64,000 bases of DNA from Catalinimonas alkaloidigena (GCF_900100765.1 NZ_FNFO01000007.1:62001-126000); one strand, 5' to 3'; positions 46,101 to 54,476 are shown, counted from the first letter of the stretch. The notes: generated by a model not told the origin, from the letters alone. A program made the numbers and translations.

Positions 46101-49100
46101 TACCCGGCCAGACCGCAACGCACACGGACGTGGCAAACTATCCGACCACGTTGGGACCTGACGCGAACTACCGCGAGCCGGCGTTCGATTTTAACGTGAA
46201 CAAATCGCCCAACGGGGTGATCGAATACAAAAGCGATGCCTTCGGCGGAAAGCTGAAGGGCATGCTGGTGGTGTGTCGTTTCAGCAACGGCAGCGACCTG
46301 ATTCTGCTGCAGCCCAACGGCACGACTTACGACATCGCCAACTCGTACCTGAACGTACCGGGCTTAACCGGTCTGGACGATCCGCTCGAACTGGTCGAAG
46401 ATCCGAATACCGGTAACCTTTACGTATCGGAATACGACCGCAGCAACGACGGTGTCGCCCGGTTGACGCTTCTGAAAGCCAACGTGGCCCCTGCGGAAGA
46501 GCCTCAACTGGTCTTCACGCCGCAGTCGCTCTCGTTCGAAGCCAAACTGAACGGTACCGCAGAGGCGAAATCGATGACGTTGGCAGCCTTCTCAGGCTCG
46601 GTCAATGCCAGTGACGTGACGCTCACCGCCTCCGAGAACTGGATTACCCTGCCCGGCACAGTTACGTTGGGTAGCGCCATGCCTCTGGGGGTAGATGTCG
46701 CCGGATTGGCCTCAGGCCAGTACACCGGACAGGTTGTTGCCTCGGCACCCGGCTTTACGGCCGATACGCTGCTGGTGAACCTGACCGTGACGCAGGAACT
46801 GACTTGGGCGTACCAGATCAACTTCCAGGATGCCGCCACTACGCAAGTGCCCGAAGGATACCTGCGCGACAACGGAGCCCCCTTGGGGGTGCGCCAAGGC
46901 GCGTATCAGGGCGACGGATCGCTGTATTACGGCTGGGTAACGGCCGGTACTACAACACCGGCCTCGAACGAAGCCGCGGCTCGGAATCGTGGCGTGGCCA
47001 GCGCTAGTCTGTTGGTCAACACGCTGACGCACATGCGCCATCCTTCGCCCGACCAGTACCCGCACCGCGACTGGGTAATCGAACTGCCCAACGGAAGCTA
47101 CCGCGTGAACGTAAGCGTCGGCGATCCTTCCGGGGATAACAACAGCAAGCATACGGTCTACGCCAACGGCGTGTTGGTCGTGTCGTTCGACGAGGCAGCC
47201 AGCGTAGCGGCCAAAACCGGCCATATTGGCGAAGGTAGCGCCGACGTAGAAGTGACCAACGGGCTTCTGGTTCTGACCGGCGGCAGCGCCAGCAGCAACA
47301 CCAAGCCCAACTACGTGCGCATTGCGCCGCTCAACAGCCTGAAAGTACCGTCGATTGCGGCCATATTCTCAGGGACCACCAGTGCACCTGACGTGTACCG
47401 GGGTAGCGTAGAGGTGAAGCTGGAAGCAACGGATTTCAGCGGCAAGGGCATCGCTTCCCTCGCCTACAGCCTTAACGGTACCGACTTTACGGCGTACACC
47501 ACGCCGGTGACGTTCAACCAGCCGGGTAGCTATACCCTGACCGCGCGTGCGCAAGACAACGCCGGCAAAGTGGGAACGCAGACGTTCACCTTTAAAGTAG
47601 AAGCGGCTTCCGGGGCGATGATCGCCATCGAGAACATGACCAAAGTTCCAGGTACCAACACCGGTTTCCCGGCCAACGACTACTACACGTTCCACCGCAT
47701 CAACGATCCGGTGAACGAGCAGGGCATGTACACTAACGTACGTGACCAGAACGTTATGCGGGTGCACAACACTGGAACGGCACCGTTGGTGATCAGCTCC
47801 GTGCAGATTACCGACCAGAACCGGTTCAAACTGGTGGCCGTCAACGGCACCGACGTAACGAGCAAGATGTTCCCGCTCACGGTACAGACCGGCCAGTATA
47901 CGGACCTCACGTTCCGCTTCGTCGAAGGCAAAGGCGCCAAAGGCCTCTATACCGAAAAGGTAAGCCTCGTTTCCAATGCCGATAACAGCAAGTCGCTGGA
48001 AGCGACGCTGCGCGGGGCCTACATGGTGCGTACCAGCGGTTTCAACGAGGTGCCGGTACAGGATGTATTCTATGCATTTGGTTTCCAATCGTCGCTCAAC
48101 GGCGTGTTGCACCCGTCGTCCGATTATCCGGTGGCGGCCGATGTAGACGCGGGCGTTCATGGCGACCTGGTGCTGTCGAAGTACTTCGTGCAGGCCGACC
48201 CGAGCCAGCCCGTTCGCGGCTTGCAGCTGGCGTCGATGCAGGAGCAGGGATCGGTAACCACCAAGCTGATCTACGCCAACAGCAACTCGACCATCGGAGG
48301 CTTTTCGTTCACATACGACGGCACGTGGCAGACGCTGTTGCCAAAGAGCAACTACGGCAGTGAGATCGCGGGCGACATGGCCAGCTCCATTTCGCAACCG
48401 TTCCGCATCAGCATTGCGGGCTACAACACCGGCGGCAGCTACCGCTCGGCCGGCAATGGCTACGCAGCAAAAGAACTGCTGGGCGTACGCGTCTACAAAG
48501 TGATCGACCGTGACGGCAAGGTCATTCCGTATCACTACATCGCCATCCAGGACTACATCGGTTCCGGCTGCGACATTGGTTCCGGCAACTGTGACTGGCA
48601 GGACAACGTGGTTTACCTGACCAACATCAAACCGGCTACCGACCCGTCGGTGCAGGCCATCCCGGATACGGTGGTGAAAGCCAAGAGCGAGTTCCGCTAC
48701 AACGTAGCCCGCTACTTCGACAAGGGATATCCCGGCAACAAGCTGACCTACAGCGTGGAGCAACTGCCGACATGGCTGCGCTTCGACGGACAAACCGGCG
48801 GGTTCCGCGGGACTGCGCCGCTCGATGCCGCTCCGGAAAATACCCTGACCGTAAAAGCGACTGACGTCAACGGCATGGTACTGACCTCGACGTTCACCAT
48901 TCGGGTGGATGCGCCGCTTACCCTGACGGCCCTGGGCGACCGGGAAGACGAATTGTTTACTGCATTCGAGAACCTGGAAGTAGTAAGTGTGACCGGACAG
49001 GGACAGAAAACCTACGCCGCCACGAACCTGCCGGAAGGCCTGACGCTGGACGCACAGACGGGGCTGATCAACGGCGCGCTGACGAAGCACGCGACCTATG

Positions 49101-51715
49101 CAGTTACCGTAACGGTTACCAGCAGTGCTAACGAAACGGCAAGCGCCACGTTCCAGTGGGTGGTGACCGATGTGGCGGTAGTGGCCAACGCGGGCGACGA
49201 CCGCACGGTGCTGGATGCCGACCACAGCGGTGCCGAAGCGGTGACGTTGCAGGGCGAAGGCTCGTACGGCGACAGCCTGACGTACAGCTGGAGCGAAAAC
49301 GGAACGGAAATCGCGACGGGTGTTAACCCGACCGTGACGCTGACCCTGGGCGAACACCTGATTACCCTGACGGCCACGAACGCCGAGGGAATCAGCGACA
49401 CAGACGAAGTGAAAATTACGGTGGTGGCCAAGCCGGTCTACAACGTAACCCTCCTGACCGAAGGCGAGGGCACCGTGACACCGCAGAGCGGCAGCTACGA
49501 GGAAGGCGCCGAGGTAACCCTGCAAGCGACCGCTGCCGAAGGGTATGTCTTTGCAGGGTGGAGCGGCGATGCCAGCGGCAACAGCAACCCGTTGGTGCTG
49601 GCCGTGACCAAAGACCTGACCATCACCGCACGGTTTGTGCCGGTTAGCAGTGCCTTTGCCGTGCGCCTCAATGCCGGTGGTCCGGATCTGCTCTGGGAAG
49701 GCATGGAGTTCACGGCCGATGCGTCTACTTCGTTCGTGACGAGCAGCAGCTCGACGTACAGCAATACCAACATCAACGCCCCGGCGCTCTACCAGACCGA
49801 GCGGGTGTCGGCACAGGATAACGGAACGCTGACGTACGCCATTCCAGTTGCCAACGGACGTTATACGGTCCGCACGCACCACGCTGAGCTGTGGTTCGGC
49901 CATGCAGGCGATGCCGCCCGCGCCGACCAGCGCGTGTTCGACATCTACCTGGAGAACAACCTGGTAGAGAACGACCTGGACATGTACCTCGCCCGTCAGG
50001 CCAATCCTTCGACCGATGCGGTGGTGCGGACGTTCCAGCACATCAACGTAACGGATGGTGTCCTCGATCTGCGCATGGTCGCTTCCCGCAACCGTCCGAC
50101 ATTGGCCGGGGTGGAAGTGATCGCCGAAGCGATAACTGTGCCGACAGCCCTGTGGCTGGAAGCCGAGTGCGCCACTGCCGTAGGCGGCAACTGGGTGATC
50201 GGCACTGACCGCAACGCCTCGAACGGCACGTACGCGTCCATCAAAGATGGATTCAACACGCTGGCGCAGCCTCCGGCCGACGTAGCCGCGAACCGTTTGC
50301 GCTTCGAAATCGACATGGAGAACGCTGGCGCTTATCACCTGTTTGCACGGGTGTCGGCACCGAACGACGCGTCCAACTCGTTCTGGGTACGCATCAACGG
50401 CGGCTCCTGGATCAAATGGTGGGAAGGCCTCAACACCAACGGCGGCTTCGCCTGGCGTGAGGTAGTCGACGGACCGTTCGACCTGCATCAGGGCAAAAAC
50501 ACCATCGACTTTGCTTACCGCGAAGCGGGTACGTTGCTCGATAAGCTTTACCTGAGCAACGAAGGGCAGCAGCCCACAGGACTGGGCGACGACGCCTCCA
50601 ACTGCGTGGTGGTGCCGAACGAAGCACCGGTTGCCGAAGCCGGCATGAGCATGCGTCTCAATGACGAAGACTTCAACGGACTGGAGACCGCCGTACTGAA
50701 CGGCTCAGGCTCGCGCGATGCCGACGGCGAAATCGTCAGATACTCCTGGCAGAAAGACGGAGTGGAGATTGCCACCGGCATAACCGCTACGGTACAATTG
50801 GGCGTGGGTACGCACCAGATTACGCTGGTCGTGACCGACAACCGAGGCGCGACCGCGACCGATCAGGTAGAAGTGGTGGTGGTGCAGCCGGAGCGTCCGC
50901 AAACGACCGATGTCTGGCTGGAAGCCGAGTGTGCTCAAATGGGCAGCAACTGGCGTGTGTCGAACGACAACGGCGCTTCCAACGGGAAATACGCTGCGGC
51001 GAAAGAAGGCCTGAACAGCTGGTTTTGGGTACCGTCGCGCGACAGCGACCTCCTGACCTTCAACTTCCAGGTGTCTGAAGCCAAGGAGTACAACTTCTTC
51101 ATCCGGGTGAAAGCACCACGGAGTTCGTCCAACTCCTTCTACGCCCGCCTGAACGGGGGCCGCTGGACGCTCCTGAACCTGTCGACCAATGCCAACTTCG
51201 TGTGGCGCTCGGTAGGCTCGGCCGGACTGAACGCCGGTAACAACACCCTGGAGATTGCGTACCGGGAAGACGGCACGCTGCTGGATAAGATCTACATCAC
51301 GGCAAGCAACCAGACGCCGAGTGGTTACGGCGAAGGCGCTACCAACTGTGGCAGTCCGGCCGCCAAAGTGGCCCAGCATGCGCCCGCTTCGGCAGTGACC
51401 AACACCGTGTCAAGCGCTACGGCTCCGGCCGAAGAGCAAAGCCGTGTGACCACCGCCGCTGCTGAAACGGCGATGCCGACGGCCACGAGTGTGTACCCGA
51501 ATCCGAGCCGGGGCCGCTTCCAGGTGGCCTTTGACGGAAGCACGCCGACGCAGGGCAAGCTGACGGTCATCTCGACCACGGGTGTGATCCTACAGCAGGT
51601 ACAGGTGGAAAGCGGCAACTGGGAAATCAACCTCGAATCGCAGGCCACAGGTGTTTACCTGCTGCGCATCGAGTTTGGCGACCAGGTGCAGCACCAGCGC
51701 ATCCAGAAACTGTAA
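43115..51715 (+). CDS. Giant modular T9SS surface protein 2, paralogue of giant protein 1
   Basis: 2866 residues from the ATG at 43115. An N-terminal extension precedes a hydrophobic signal segment (WWMFILFAGWMFVSSAVLA, about 33-51). Approximate order: GYLPDFGQAYG module (96-266), concanavalin-like (271-526), Big_5 (527-646), PQQ-sugar-dehydrogenase-like propeller (649-1126, with GSGVRNAYDLVW), BACON-like (1129-1226), second GYLxD module (1229-1406), Ig-like (1411-1503), ASH/DUF4114-like region (1506-1842, ending in a GNCDWQDNVVY motif), cadherin-like pair (1844-2019), PKD, InlB-B-like repeat, malectin (2179-2343), CBM6-like (2344-2496), PKD, CBM6-like (2596-2746), and a type A T9SS domain (2786-2866, YPNPSRGRF). 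The middle follows the second half of giant 1 domain by domain, so the two arose by duplication. Predicted to be surface-displayed and glycan-binding; activity of the propeller is untested. Confidence 0.9.
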   Translation: MKRAMSISFAREIQGLPRTRQEAMPYVISRWNWWMFILFAGWMFVSSAVLANAPNTVPTAFPFTSQHNSGLASPTGGSGGAAYPFWINSTSTAAAAEATEEIRINFGDAANASVTGYLPDFGQAYGDRGNGYTYGWISTTTGAPVSLEGQGRRRTNTSDARLATLIHMDHPSTPPTGYWELALPNGTYQVTVAVGDGNVSSTPEIHRINAEGITLIDNFAPSGGSGAATRFTTGIGQVEVVDGKLTLDYAGGGKNTKLTYVEVLPVAANAGCTPLSPLACDELIKPLPFSLAFDGTEGGLSQTGFTLVDAPSARLAADGPISNPDVPGYEPGRLSFEAGNLVIEADKGLAYVTNETSTEVNSQINALGVAFTAGADDFELTTRVVNPYEDNSSNAEQAGVWLGKNEDNFVRLVVVNKGVVEMRVEVNGISERTDAIKTNSLGSLANRTVTLRLAVEGDKFVGYYTLDAGTEVRLGELPVGAGLLDGLVIDGKPVTLGGVYASKRREAAATTVRFRFADFNITSKAVERPYVISSTPTNGATNVDIRDLTISANNLYFPTGYRLISSTATAATVQLYRLNGAAATQVAGDVNDTGGGDALNFNPSAPLQTNTRYRFVVTDGVKAVNDAGEQVSFLPYSAEFTTGSDEITPPVDLAGVSFTRVTDFGGNELLDRFTSLLIGPDGKLYGSTLMGSIKRWNIQPDGSLTNYEELRPTLTGSRLDFQGTESRAIIGLAFDPRSTASNLIAYITHSKLINFEIVSSDSLNWDGKITRLSGPNLNQVQDLVIHLPRSRKDHLTNSIAFKPGENNVLYFNQGSNSAAGEVDNNWKKPERLLAGAVLRLDLDKLPANLPLDVRTTNNIRAINDAPATGLTLSDGTYNPYSQDAPLTIFGSGVRNAYDLVWHSNGQLYVPANGTAGGSNAPASANYVSQDPTGRGVRRPDGTFYNHTDFPMVPAATGNEVQKDWLFRIVQGGYYGHPNPYRGEFVLNHGGAAYSNVPGQTATHTDVANYPTTLGPDANYREPAFDFNVNKSPNGVIEYKSDAFGGKLKGMLVVCRFSNGSDLILLQPNGTTYDIANSYLNVPGLTGLDDPLELVEDPNTGNLYVSEYDRSNDGVARLTLLKANVAPAEEPQLVFTPQSLSFEAKLNGTAEAKSMTLAAFSGSVNASDVTLTASENWITLPGTVTLGSAMPLGVDVAGLASGQYTGQVVASAPGFTADTLLVNLTVTQELTWAYQINFQDAATTQVPEGYLRDNGAPLGVRQGAYQGDGSLYYGWVTAGTTTPASNEAAARNRGVASASLLVNTLTHMRHPSPDQYPHRDWVIELPNGSYRVNVSVGDPSGDNNSKHTVYANGVLVVSFDEAASVAAKTGHIGEGSADVEVTNGLLVLTGGSASSNTKPNYVRIAPLNSLKVPSIAAIFSGTTSAPDVYRGSVEVKLEATDFSGKGIASLAYSLNGTDFTAYTTPVTFNQPGSYTLTARAQDNAGKVGTQTFTFKVEAASGAMIAIENMTKVPGTNTGFPANDYYTFHRINDPVNEQGMYTNVRDQNVMRVHNTGTAPLVISSVQITDQNRFKLVAVNGTDVTSKMFPLTVQTGQYTDLTFRFVEGKGAKGLYTEKVSLVSNADNSKSLEATLRGAYMVRTSGFNEVPVQDVFYAFGFQSSLNGVLHPSSDYPVAADVDAGVHGDLVLSKYFVQADPSQPVRGLQLASMQEQGSVTTKLIYANSNSTIGGFSFTYDGTWQTLLPKSNYGSEIAGDMASSISQPFRISIAGYNTGGSYRSAGNGYAAKELLGVRVYKVIDRDGKVIPYHYIAIQDYIGSGCDIGSGNCDWQDNVVYLTNIKPATDPSVQAIPDTVVKAKSEFRYNVARYFDKGYPGNKLTYSVEQLPTWLRFDGQTGGFRGTAPLDAAPENTLTVKATDVNGMVLTSTFTIRVDAPLTLTALGDREDELFTAFENLEVVSVTGQGQKTYAATNLPEGLTLDAQTGLINGALTKHATYAVTVTVTSSANETASATFQWVVTDVAVVANAGDDRTVLDADHSGAEAVTLQGEGSYGDSLTYSWSENGTEIATGVNPTVTLTLGEHLITLTATNAEGISDTDEVKITVVAKPVYNVTLLTEGEGTVTPQSGSYEEGAEVTLQATAAEGYVFAGWSGDASGNSNPLVLAVTKDLTITARFVPVSSAFAVRLNAGGPDLLWEGMEFTADASTSFVTSSSSTYSNTNINAPALYQTERVSAQDNGTLTYAIPVANGRYTVRTHHAELWFGHAGDAARADQRVFDIYLENNLVENDLDMYLARQANPSTDAVVRTFQHINVTDGVLDLRMVASRNRPTLAGVEVIAEAITVPTALWLEAECATAVGGNWVIGTDRNASNGTYASIKDGFNTLAQPPADVAANRLRFEIDMENAGAYHLFARVSAPNDASNSFWVRINGGSWIKWWEGLNTNGGFAWREVVDGPFDLHQGKNTIDFAYREAGTLLDKLYLSNEGQQPTGLGDDASNCVVVPNEAPVAEAGMSMRLNDEDFNGLETAVLNGSGSRDADGEIVRYSWQKDGVEIATGITATVQLGVGTHQITLVVTDNRGATATDQVEVVVVQPERPQTTDVWLEAECAQMGSNWRVSNDNGASNGKYAAAKEGLNSWFWVPSRDSDLLTFNFQVSEAKEYNFFIRVKAPRSSSNSFYARLNGGRWTLLNLSTNANFVWRSVGSAGLNAGNNTLEIAYREDGTLLDKIYITASNQTPSGYGEGATNCGSPAAKVAQHAPASAVTNTVSSATAPAEEQSRVTTAAAETAMPTATSVYPNPSRGRFQVAFDGSTPTQGKLTVISTTGVILQQVQVESGNWEINLESQATGVYLLRIEFGDQVQHQRIQKL

Positions 51716-51738
51716 ACCGTATAAAACCAACACAACTG

Positions 51739-51770
51739 AAAAGCCGCTCCGATCCTTGGGGCGGCTTTTT
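51739..51770. terminator. Bidirectional terminator between giant gene 2 and the PAP2 gene
   Basis: AAGCCGCTCC (51741-51750) pairs with GGGGCGGCTT (51758-51767, one G-U) around GATCCTT, with A and T runs on either side. It lies between convergent stops and can serve both genes. Confidence 0.88.
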
Positions 51771-51774
51771 CTGG

Positions 51775-52473
51775 TTAAGACGAAGGGGAGGAGCGTAGCC
51801 GCAACAGCGACCGGTCGCTCCAGGGAAGCTTGCCGTTCAATTCCATCCGGCGGATCTGCCAATACACGATCAGGCTACTCAACACGCCGATCAGCGACCC
51901 GGCGTATACGTCCTCGAAAAAGTGCTGCGACAGGTACATCCGCGAGTAAGCCACGAGCATGGCCATCACCAGCCACACCACCGACCAGGATTTCTGGCTA
52001 CTGGCCAGCGCCAGAATGCTAAAGGCGGCAAAAGCTGTGATGGTATGGCCGGAAGGAAAACTGTGGGCCGAGTGCACATCGATCGATTCGATCAGGCGCA
52101 GCAGGTCCGGCTCCTTCTCAAAGTAAGCACGCGGACGGGGGGCCGCAAAAAGGTTCTTCAGCGCGACCGAAATCAACCCGCTGAGCAGAAAGGCCAGTCC
52201 GGTCATCAGCGCGCGGCCGAAATGGACGAACAGCAACACAAACACCAGAAATAAGGAAAAGAGCCCGTCGCCCAGAAACGTGACGTAGATGAAGAAGTAA
52301 TCGGAAAAGGCGTGGTAATGCTGGTTGACAAACAGAAAAATATCGCGCTTGGTGCAAAAGAGCATCAGCACGGCCCCCAGGACTAACACAAACGCATAGG
52401 GCCCAAAAAACCAGCGATTTTCGTAAAAAATGGAAGTAAGGTTCGGCTGTTCGGTTCGCGAAAGATCTTTCAT
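51775..52473 (-). CDS. PAP2-family membrane phosphatase
   Basis: 232 residues from the ATG at 52473 (MKDLSRTEQ); an upstream TTG at 52512 is less likely. It is an integral inner-membrane protein with about five to six hydrophobic segments (for example FGPYAFVLVLGAVLMLF and SLFLVFVLLFVHFG). All three PAP2 signature motifs are present: KNLFAAPRPRAY, SFPSGHT, and SRMYLSQHFFEDV with the catalytic His. The family dephosphorylates lipid phosphates such as phosphatidic acid, undecaprenyl pyrophosphate or phosphatidylglycerophosphate on the periplasmic side. The substrate cannot be read from sequence. The gene is divergent from marR, and the palindrome at 52534-52548 lies in the shared 101-nt gap, so the MarR protein might also affect this gene. 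Confidence 0.9.
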   Translation of the reverse strand: MKDLSRTEQPNLTSIFYENRWFFGPYAFVLVLGAVLMLFCTKRDIFLFVNQHYHAFSDYFFIYVTFLGDGLFSLFLVFVLLFVHFGRALMTGLAFLLSGLISVALKNLFAAPRPRAYFEKEPDLLRLIESIDVHSAHSFPSGHTITAFAAFSILALASSQKSWSVVWLVMAMLVAYSRMYLSQHFFEDVYAGSLIGVLSSLIVYWQIRRMELNGKLPWSDRSLLRLRSSPSS

Positions 52474-52533
52474 GGCAGCAAAAGGAAAAAATTTTGGGCG
52501 GATGAGGAACAAAACTTAAAAAAAGATCATTTG

Positions 52534-52548
52534 ATGTATGTACATATA
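52534..52548. promoter_or_regulatory. Probable MarR operator upstream of marR
   Basis: ATGTATGTACATATA contains the perfect 10-bp palindrome TATGTACATA. The same 15-mer with one change occurs in reverse before the pirin gene (53054-53068). It sits 11 nt upstream of the -7 element, a repressor-like position. Confidence 0.6.
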
Positions 52549-52559
52549 AAGTAAATGTA

Positions 52560-52567
52560 TATATTTG
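52560..52567 (+). promoter_or_regulatory. -7 promoter element of marR (possibly leaderless mRNA)
   Basis: TATATTTG matches the Bacteroidota -7 consensus TAnnTTTG exactly. Transcription would start close to 52573, and the ATG is at 52575, so the mRNA may be leaderless. TTTG at 52530-52533 is a possible -33, but the 26-nt spacing is long. Confidence 0.5.
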
Positions 52568-52574
52568 TGCTACG

Positions 52575-53030
52575 ATGGGAATTGAACAGGACATAAAGCA
52601 ACAGAAGCGCTTCAGCACCGAGTTTCAGAAGTTGATGGTCAATCTGATGTACACTACCAATCAGATCACCTACAACCAGGCGCAGCGGCTGAAGCCCTAT
52701 GGCCTGACGCTCCCTCAGTACAATGTATTGCGGATTTTGCGTGGCCAGTACCCGGAACCCGCCACGGTCAACCTGATCATCGAGCGCATGCTCGACAAAA
52801 TGTCGAATGCCTCACGCATCGTCGACAAGCTGGTGACCAAAGAGCTGGTGGTGCGGCACACCTGTCCGAAAGACCGCCGGGCGGTCGACATCCTGATCAG
52901 CGACAAAGGGTTGAAGCTTCTGGATAAGATCGACCTGCAATTGGCCGAGTGGGATCAGGAAACGGCCCACCGCATTACGCCCGAAGAGGCAGAGCAGCTC
53001 AACGGATTGCTGGACAAGATGCGGGGGTAG
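52575..53030 (+). CDS. MarR-family transcriptional regulator
   Basis: 151 residues, typical MarR size. The winged-helix core runs from YGLTLPQYNVLRILRGQYP through the recognition helix region (DKMSNASRIVDKLVTKELV) to the wing, with the family-typical basic CPKDRRAVDILISDKG segment. The ends are helical for dimerisation. MarR dimers bind palindromes and are released by small ligands or by cysteine oxidation; one Cys is present, in the wing (HTCPKDRR), so redox sensing is possible but not shown. A palindrome sits just before its own -7 element and a matching one before the adjacent pirin gene, suggesting autoregulation and control of pirin and yceI. The pirin gene begins 56 nt downstream. Confidence 0.93.
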   Translation: MGIEQDIKQQKRFSTEFQKLMVNLMYTTNQITYNQAQRLKPYGLTLPQYNVLRILRGQYPEPATVNLIIERMLDKMSNASRIVDKLVTKELVVRHTCPKDRRAVDILISDKGLKLLDKIDLQLAEWDQETAHRITPEEAEQLNGLLDKMRG

Positions 53031-53053
53031 GAAAGGCAAAAAATTTGCAGCTT

Positions 53054-53068
53054 TATGTGTACATACAT
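53054..53068. promoter_or_regulatory. Probable MarR operator upstream of the pirin gene
   Basis: TATGTGTACATACAT is the reverse complement of ATGTATGTACACATA, 14 of 15 identical to the site before marR. TTTG (53044-53047) and TAATATG (53068-53074) flank it at 20-nt spacing and resemble a weak promoter, so a bound repressor would block it. Confidence 0.6.
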
Positions 53069-53086
53069 AATATGTAAAAACATTGC

Positions 53087-53806
53087 ATGAAGATTCAAGT
53101 ATTTCCGGCCGATACGCGGGGAAGCTTCCGCTACGGCTGGCTCGAAGCTAATTATTCGTTCAGTTTTAACCGTTGGTACGATCCCAGCCGCATGAACTTC
53201 GGATTGCTGCGCGTCCTGAACGACGATCGCGTGGCGCCGGGTGGGGGATTCGGCACGCACCCTCACGACAACATGGAGATCATCACGATTCCGTTGGCGG
53301 GGGCGTTGGAACACCGTGATAGCACGGGCACCCACGGCATAATTAAGGCGGGCGATGTGCAGGTGATGTCAGCCGGTACGGGCATTACGCACTCGGAGAT
53401 GAATGCCTCTCAGCAAGAAGAGGTACGGTTGTTGCAGATCTGGATCTTTCCCGAGAAAGACAACGTCGCTCCCCGGTATGACCAGAAAAGCTTCCCGCGT
53501 GAAACCCGACAAAACCAACTCTTGACCATCGTTTCGCCCGACGAAACCGACGACGCACTGCGCATCCACCAGGAAGCGTGGCTGACCCTCGGCGCCCTGA
53601 AAGCCGGGGCTACGGTCGAATACAAAACCCATCGTCCGGGGCACGGTCTCTACGCATTCCTGATCGACGGCAGCGTACAAGTGGCCAACGGACAGGCATA
53701 TACCCTCCAGCGTCGCGATGCCGCCGGCATTACCGATACCGAGCAACTGACCATCACGGCCGCTCAAGACAGCGAACTGTTGCTCATCGAAGTTCCTATG
53801 CACTAG
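53087..53806 (+). CDS. Pirin-family cupin protein (YhaK/YhhW type)
   Basis: 239 residues, the normal bicupin length. The N-terminal pirin domain has GTHPHDNMEII and AGTGITHSEMN, which supply the three His and one Glu that bind Fe(II) or another metal in pirins. The second half is the C-terminal cupin with RPGHGLYAFLIDGS. Some bacterial members show quercetin 2,3-dioxygenase activity in vitro, while others act as redox-linked modulators, so the physiological substrate is open. It lies between a MarR regulator and a YceI protein; the three form a likely stress-responsive unit, and a MarR-type palindrome sits just upstream. Cytoplasmic, with no signal peptide. Confidence 0.92.
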   Translation: MKIQVFPADTRGSFRYGWLEANYSFSFNRWYDPSRMNFGLLRVLNDDRVAPGGGFGTHPHDNMEIITIPLAGALEHRDSTGTHGIIKAGDVQVMSAGTGITHSEMNASQQEEVRLLQIWIFPEKDNVAPRYDQKSFPRETRQNQLLTIVSPDETDDALRIHQEAWLTLGALKAGATVEYKTHRPGHGLYAFLIDGSVQVANGQAYTLQRRDAAGITDTEQLTITAAQDSELLLIEVPMH

Positions 53807-53846
53807 TTAATTCACTCAATCATAACTCGTTTTATTTACGCTACTC

Positions 53847-54455
53847 ATGAAAAAAGTAAGTTCTTTCTTCTTCGCTGCGGCCCTGATGGTTGCCGCTACC
53901 GTACAGGCCAGCAATGGCCCGCAGGCCACAACTCAAACCGTGGATACTGACAAAAGCAGCCTGGAATGGGTCGGTAAAAAAGTAACCGGTCAGCACAACG
54001 GCACCATCGACCTGAAAAGCGGTTCGCTGCAGGTGAACGGCAACAAAGTAACCGGCGGATCGTTCGTCATCGACATGAGCAGCATCGTGGTGAAAGACAT
54101 CCAGGATGCTGAGATGAATGGCAAATTGACCGGTCACCTGAATTCTGAAGATTTCTTCTCGGTCGAGAAGCACCCCACGGCTACGTTCGTCATCACCAAC
54201 GTGAAGGCGCTCAAGGGCAACCAGGCCGAAATTACGGGCGACCTGACGATCAAGGGCATTACCCATGCGGTAACGTTTCCGGCTACCGTTTCGGTGAGCA
54301 AACAGGGGACCAAAGCCACTGCCGAGTTTGACATCGACCGCACCAAGTGGGACATCCGCTACGGTTCCGGCAGCTTCTTCGAAGGCCTGGGTGACAAGGT
54401 GATTTACGACGATTTCACCATTCGTCTGAACCTGGTGACCAATCCGGAAGCCTAA
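53847..54455 (+). CDS. YceI-family periplasmic lipid-binding protein
   Basis: 202 residues with a signal peptide (MKKVSSFFFAAALMVAATVQA). The mature part is the YceI lipocalin-like barrel: VDTDKSSLEWVGKKVTGQHNG at its start, a central DAEMNGKLTGHLNSEDFF, and a final DRTKWDIRYGSGSFFEGLGD, all family landmarks. YceI proteins bind polyisoprenoids or other long-chain amphiphiles in the periplasm and are often induced by acid, osmotic or oxidative stress. The gene follows the pirin gene by 40 nt and is closed by a strong terminator, so it is probably the last gene of marR-pirin-yceI. Confidence 0.94.
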   Translation: MKKVSSFFFAAALMVAATVQASNGPQATTQTVDTDKSSLEWVGKKVTGQHNGTIDLKSGSLQVNGNKVTGGSFVIDMSSIVVKDIQDAEMNGKLTGHLNSEDFFSVEKHPTATFVITNVKALKGNQAEITGDLTIKGITHAVTFPATVSVSKQGTKATAEFDIDRTKWDIRYGSGSFFEGLGDKVIYDDFTIRLNLVTNPEA

Positions 54456-54476
54456 GCTAAAACGATTCTAGACCAG

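Noticed and set aside
22794-51715. CRISPR array or short tandem repeats in the giant genes
   Set aside because: Repeats are hundreds of bases long and coding, with no short repeat-spacer periodicity.
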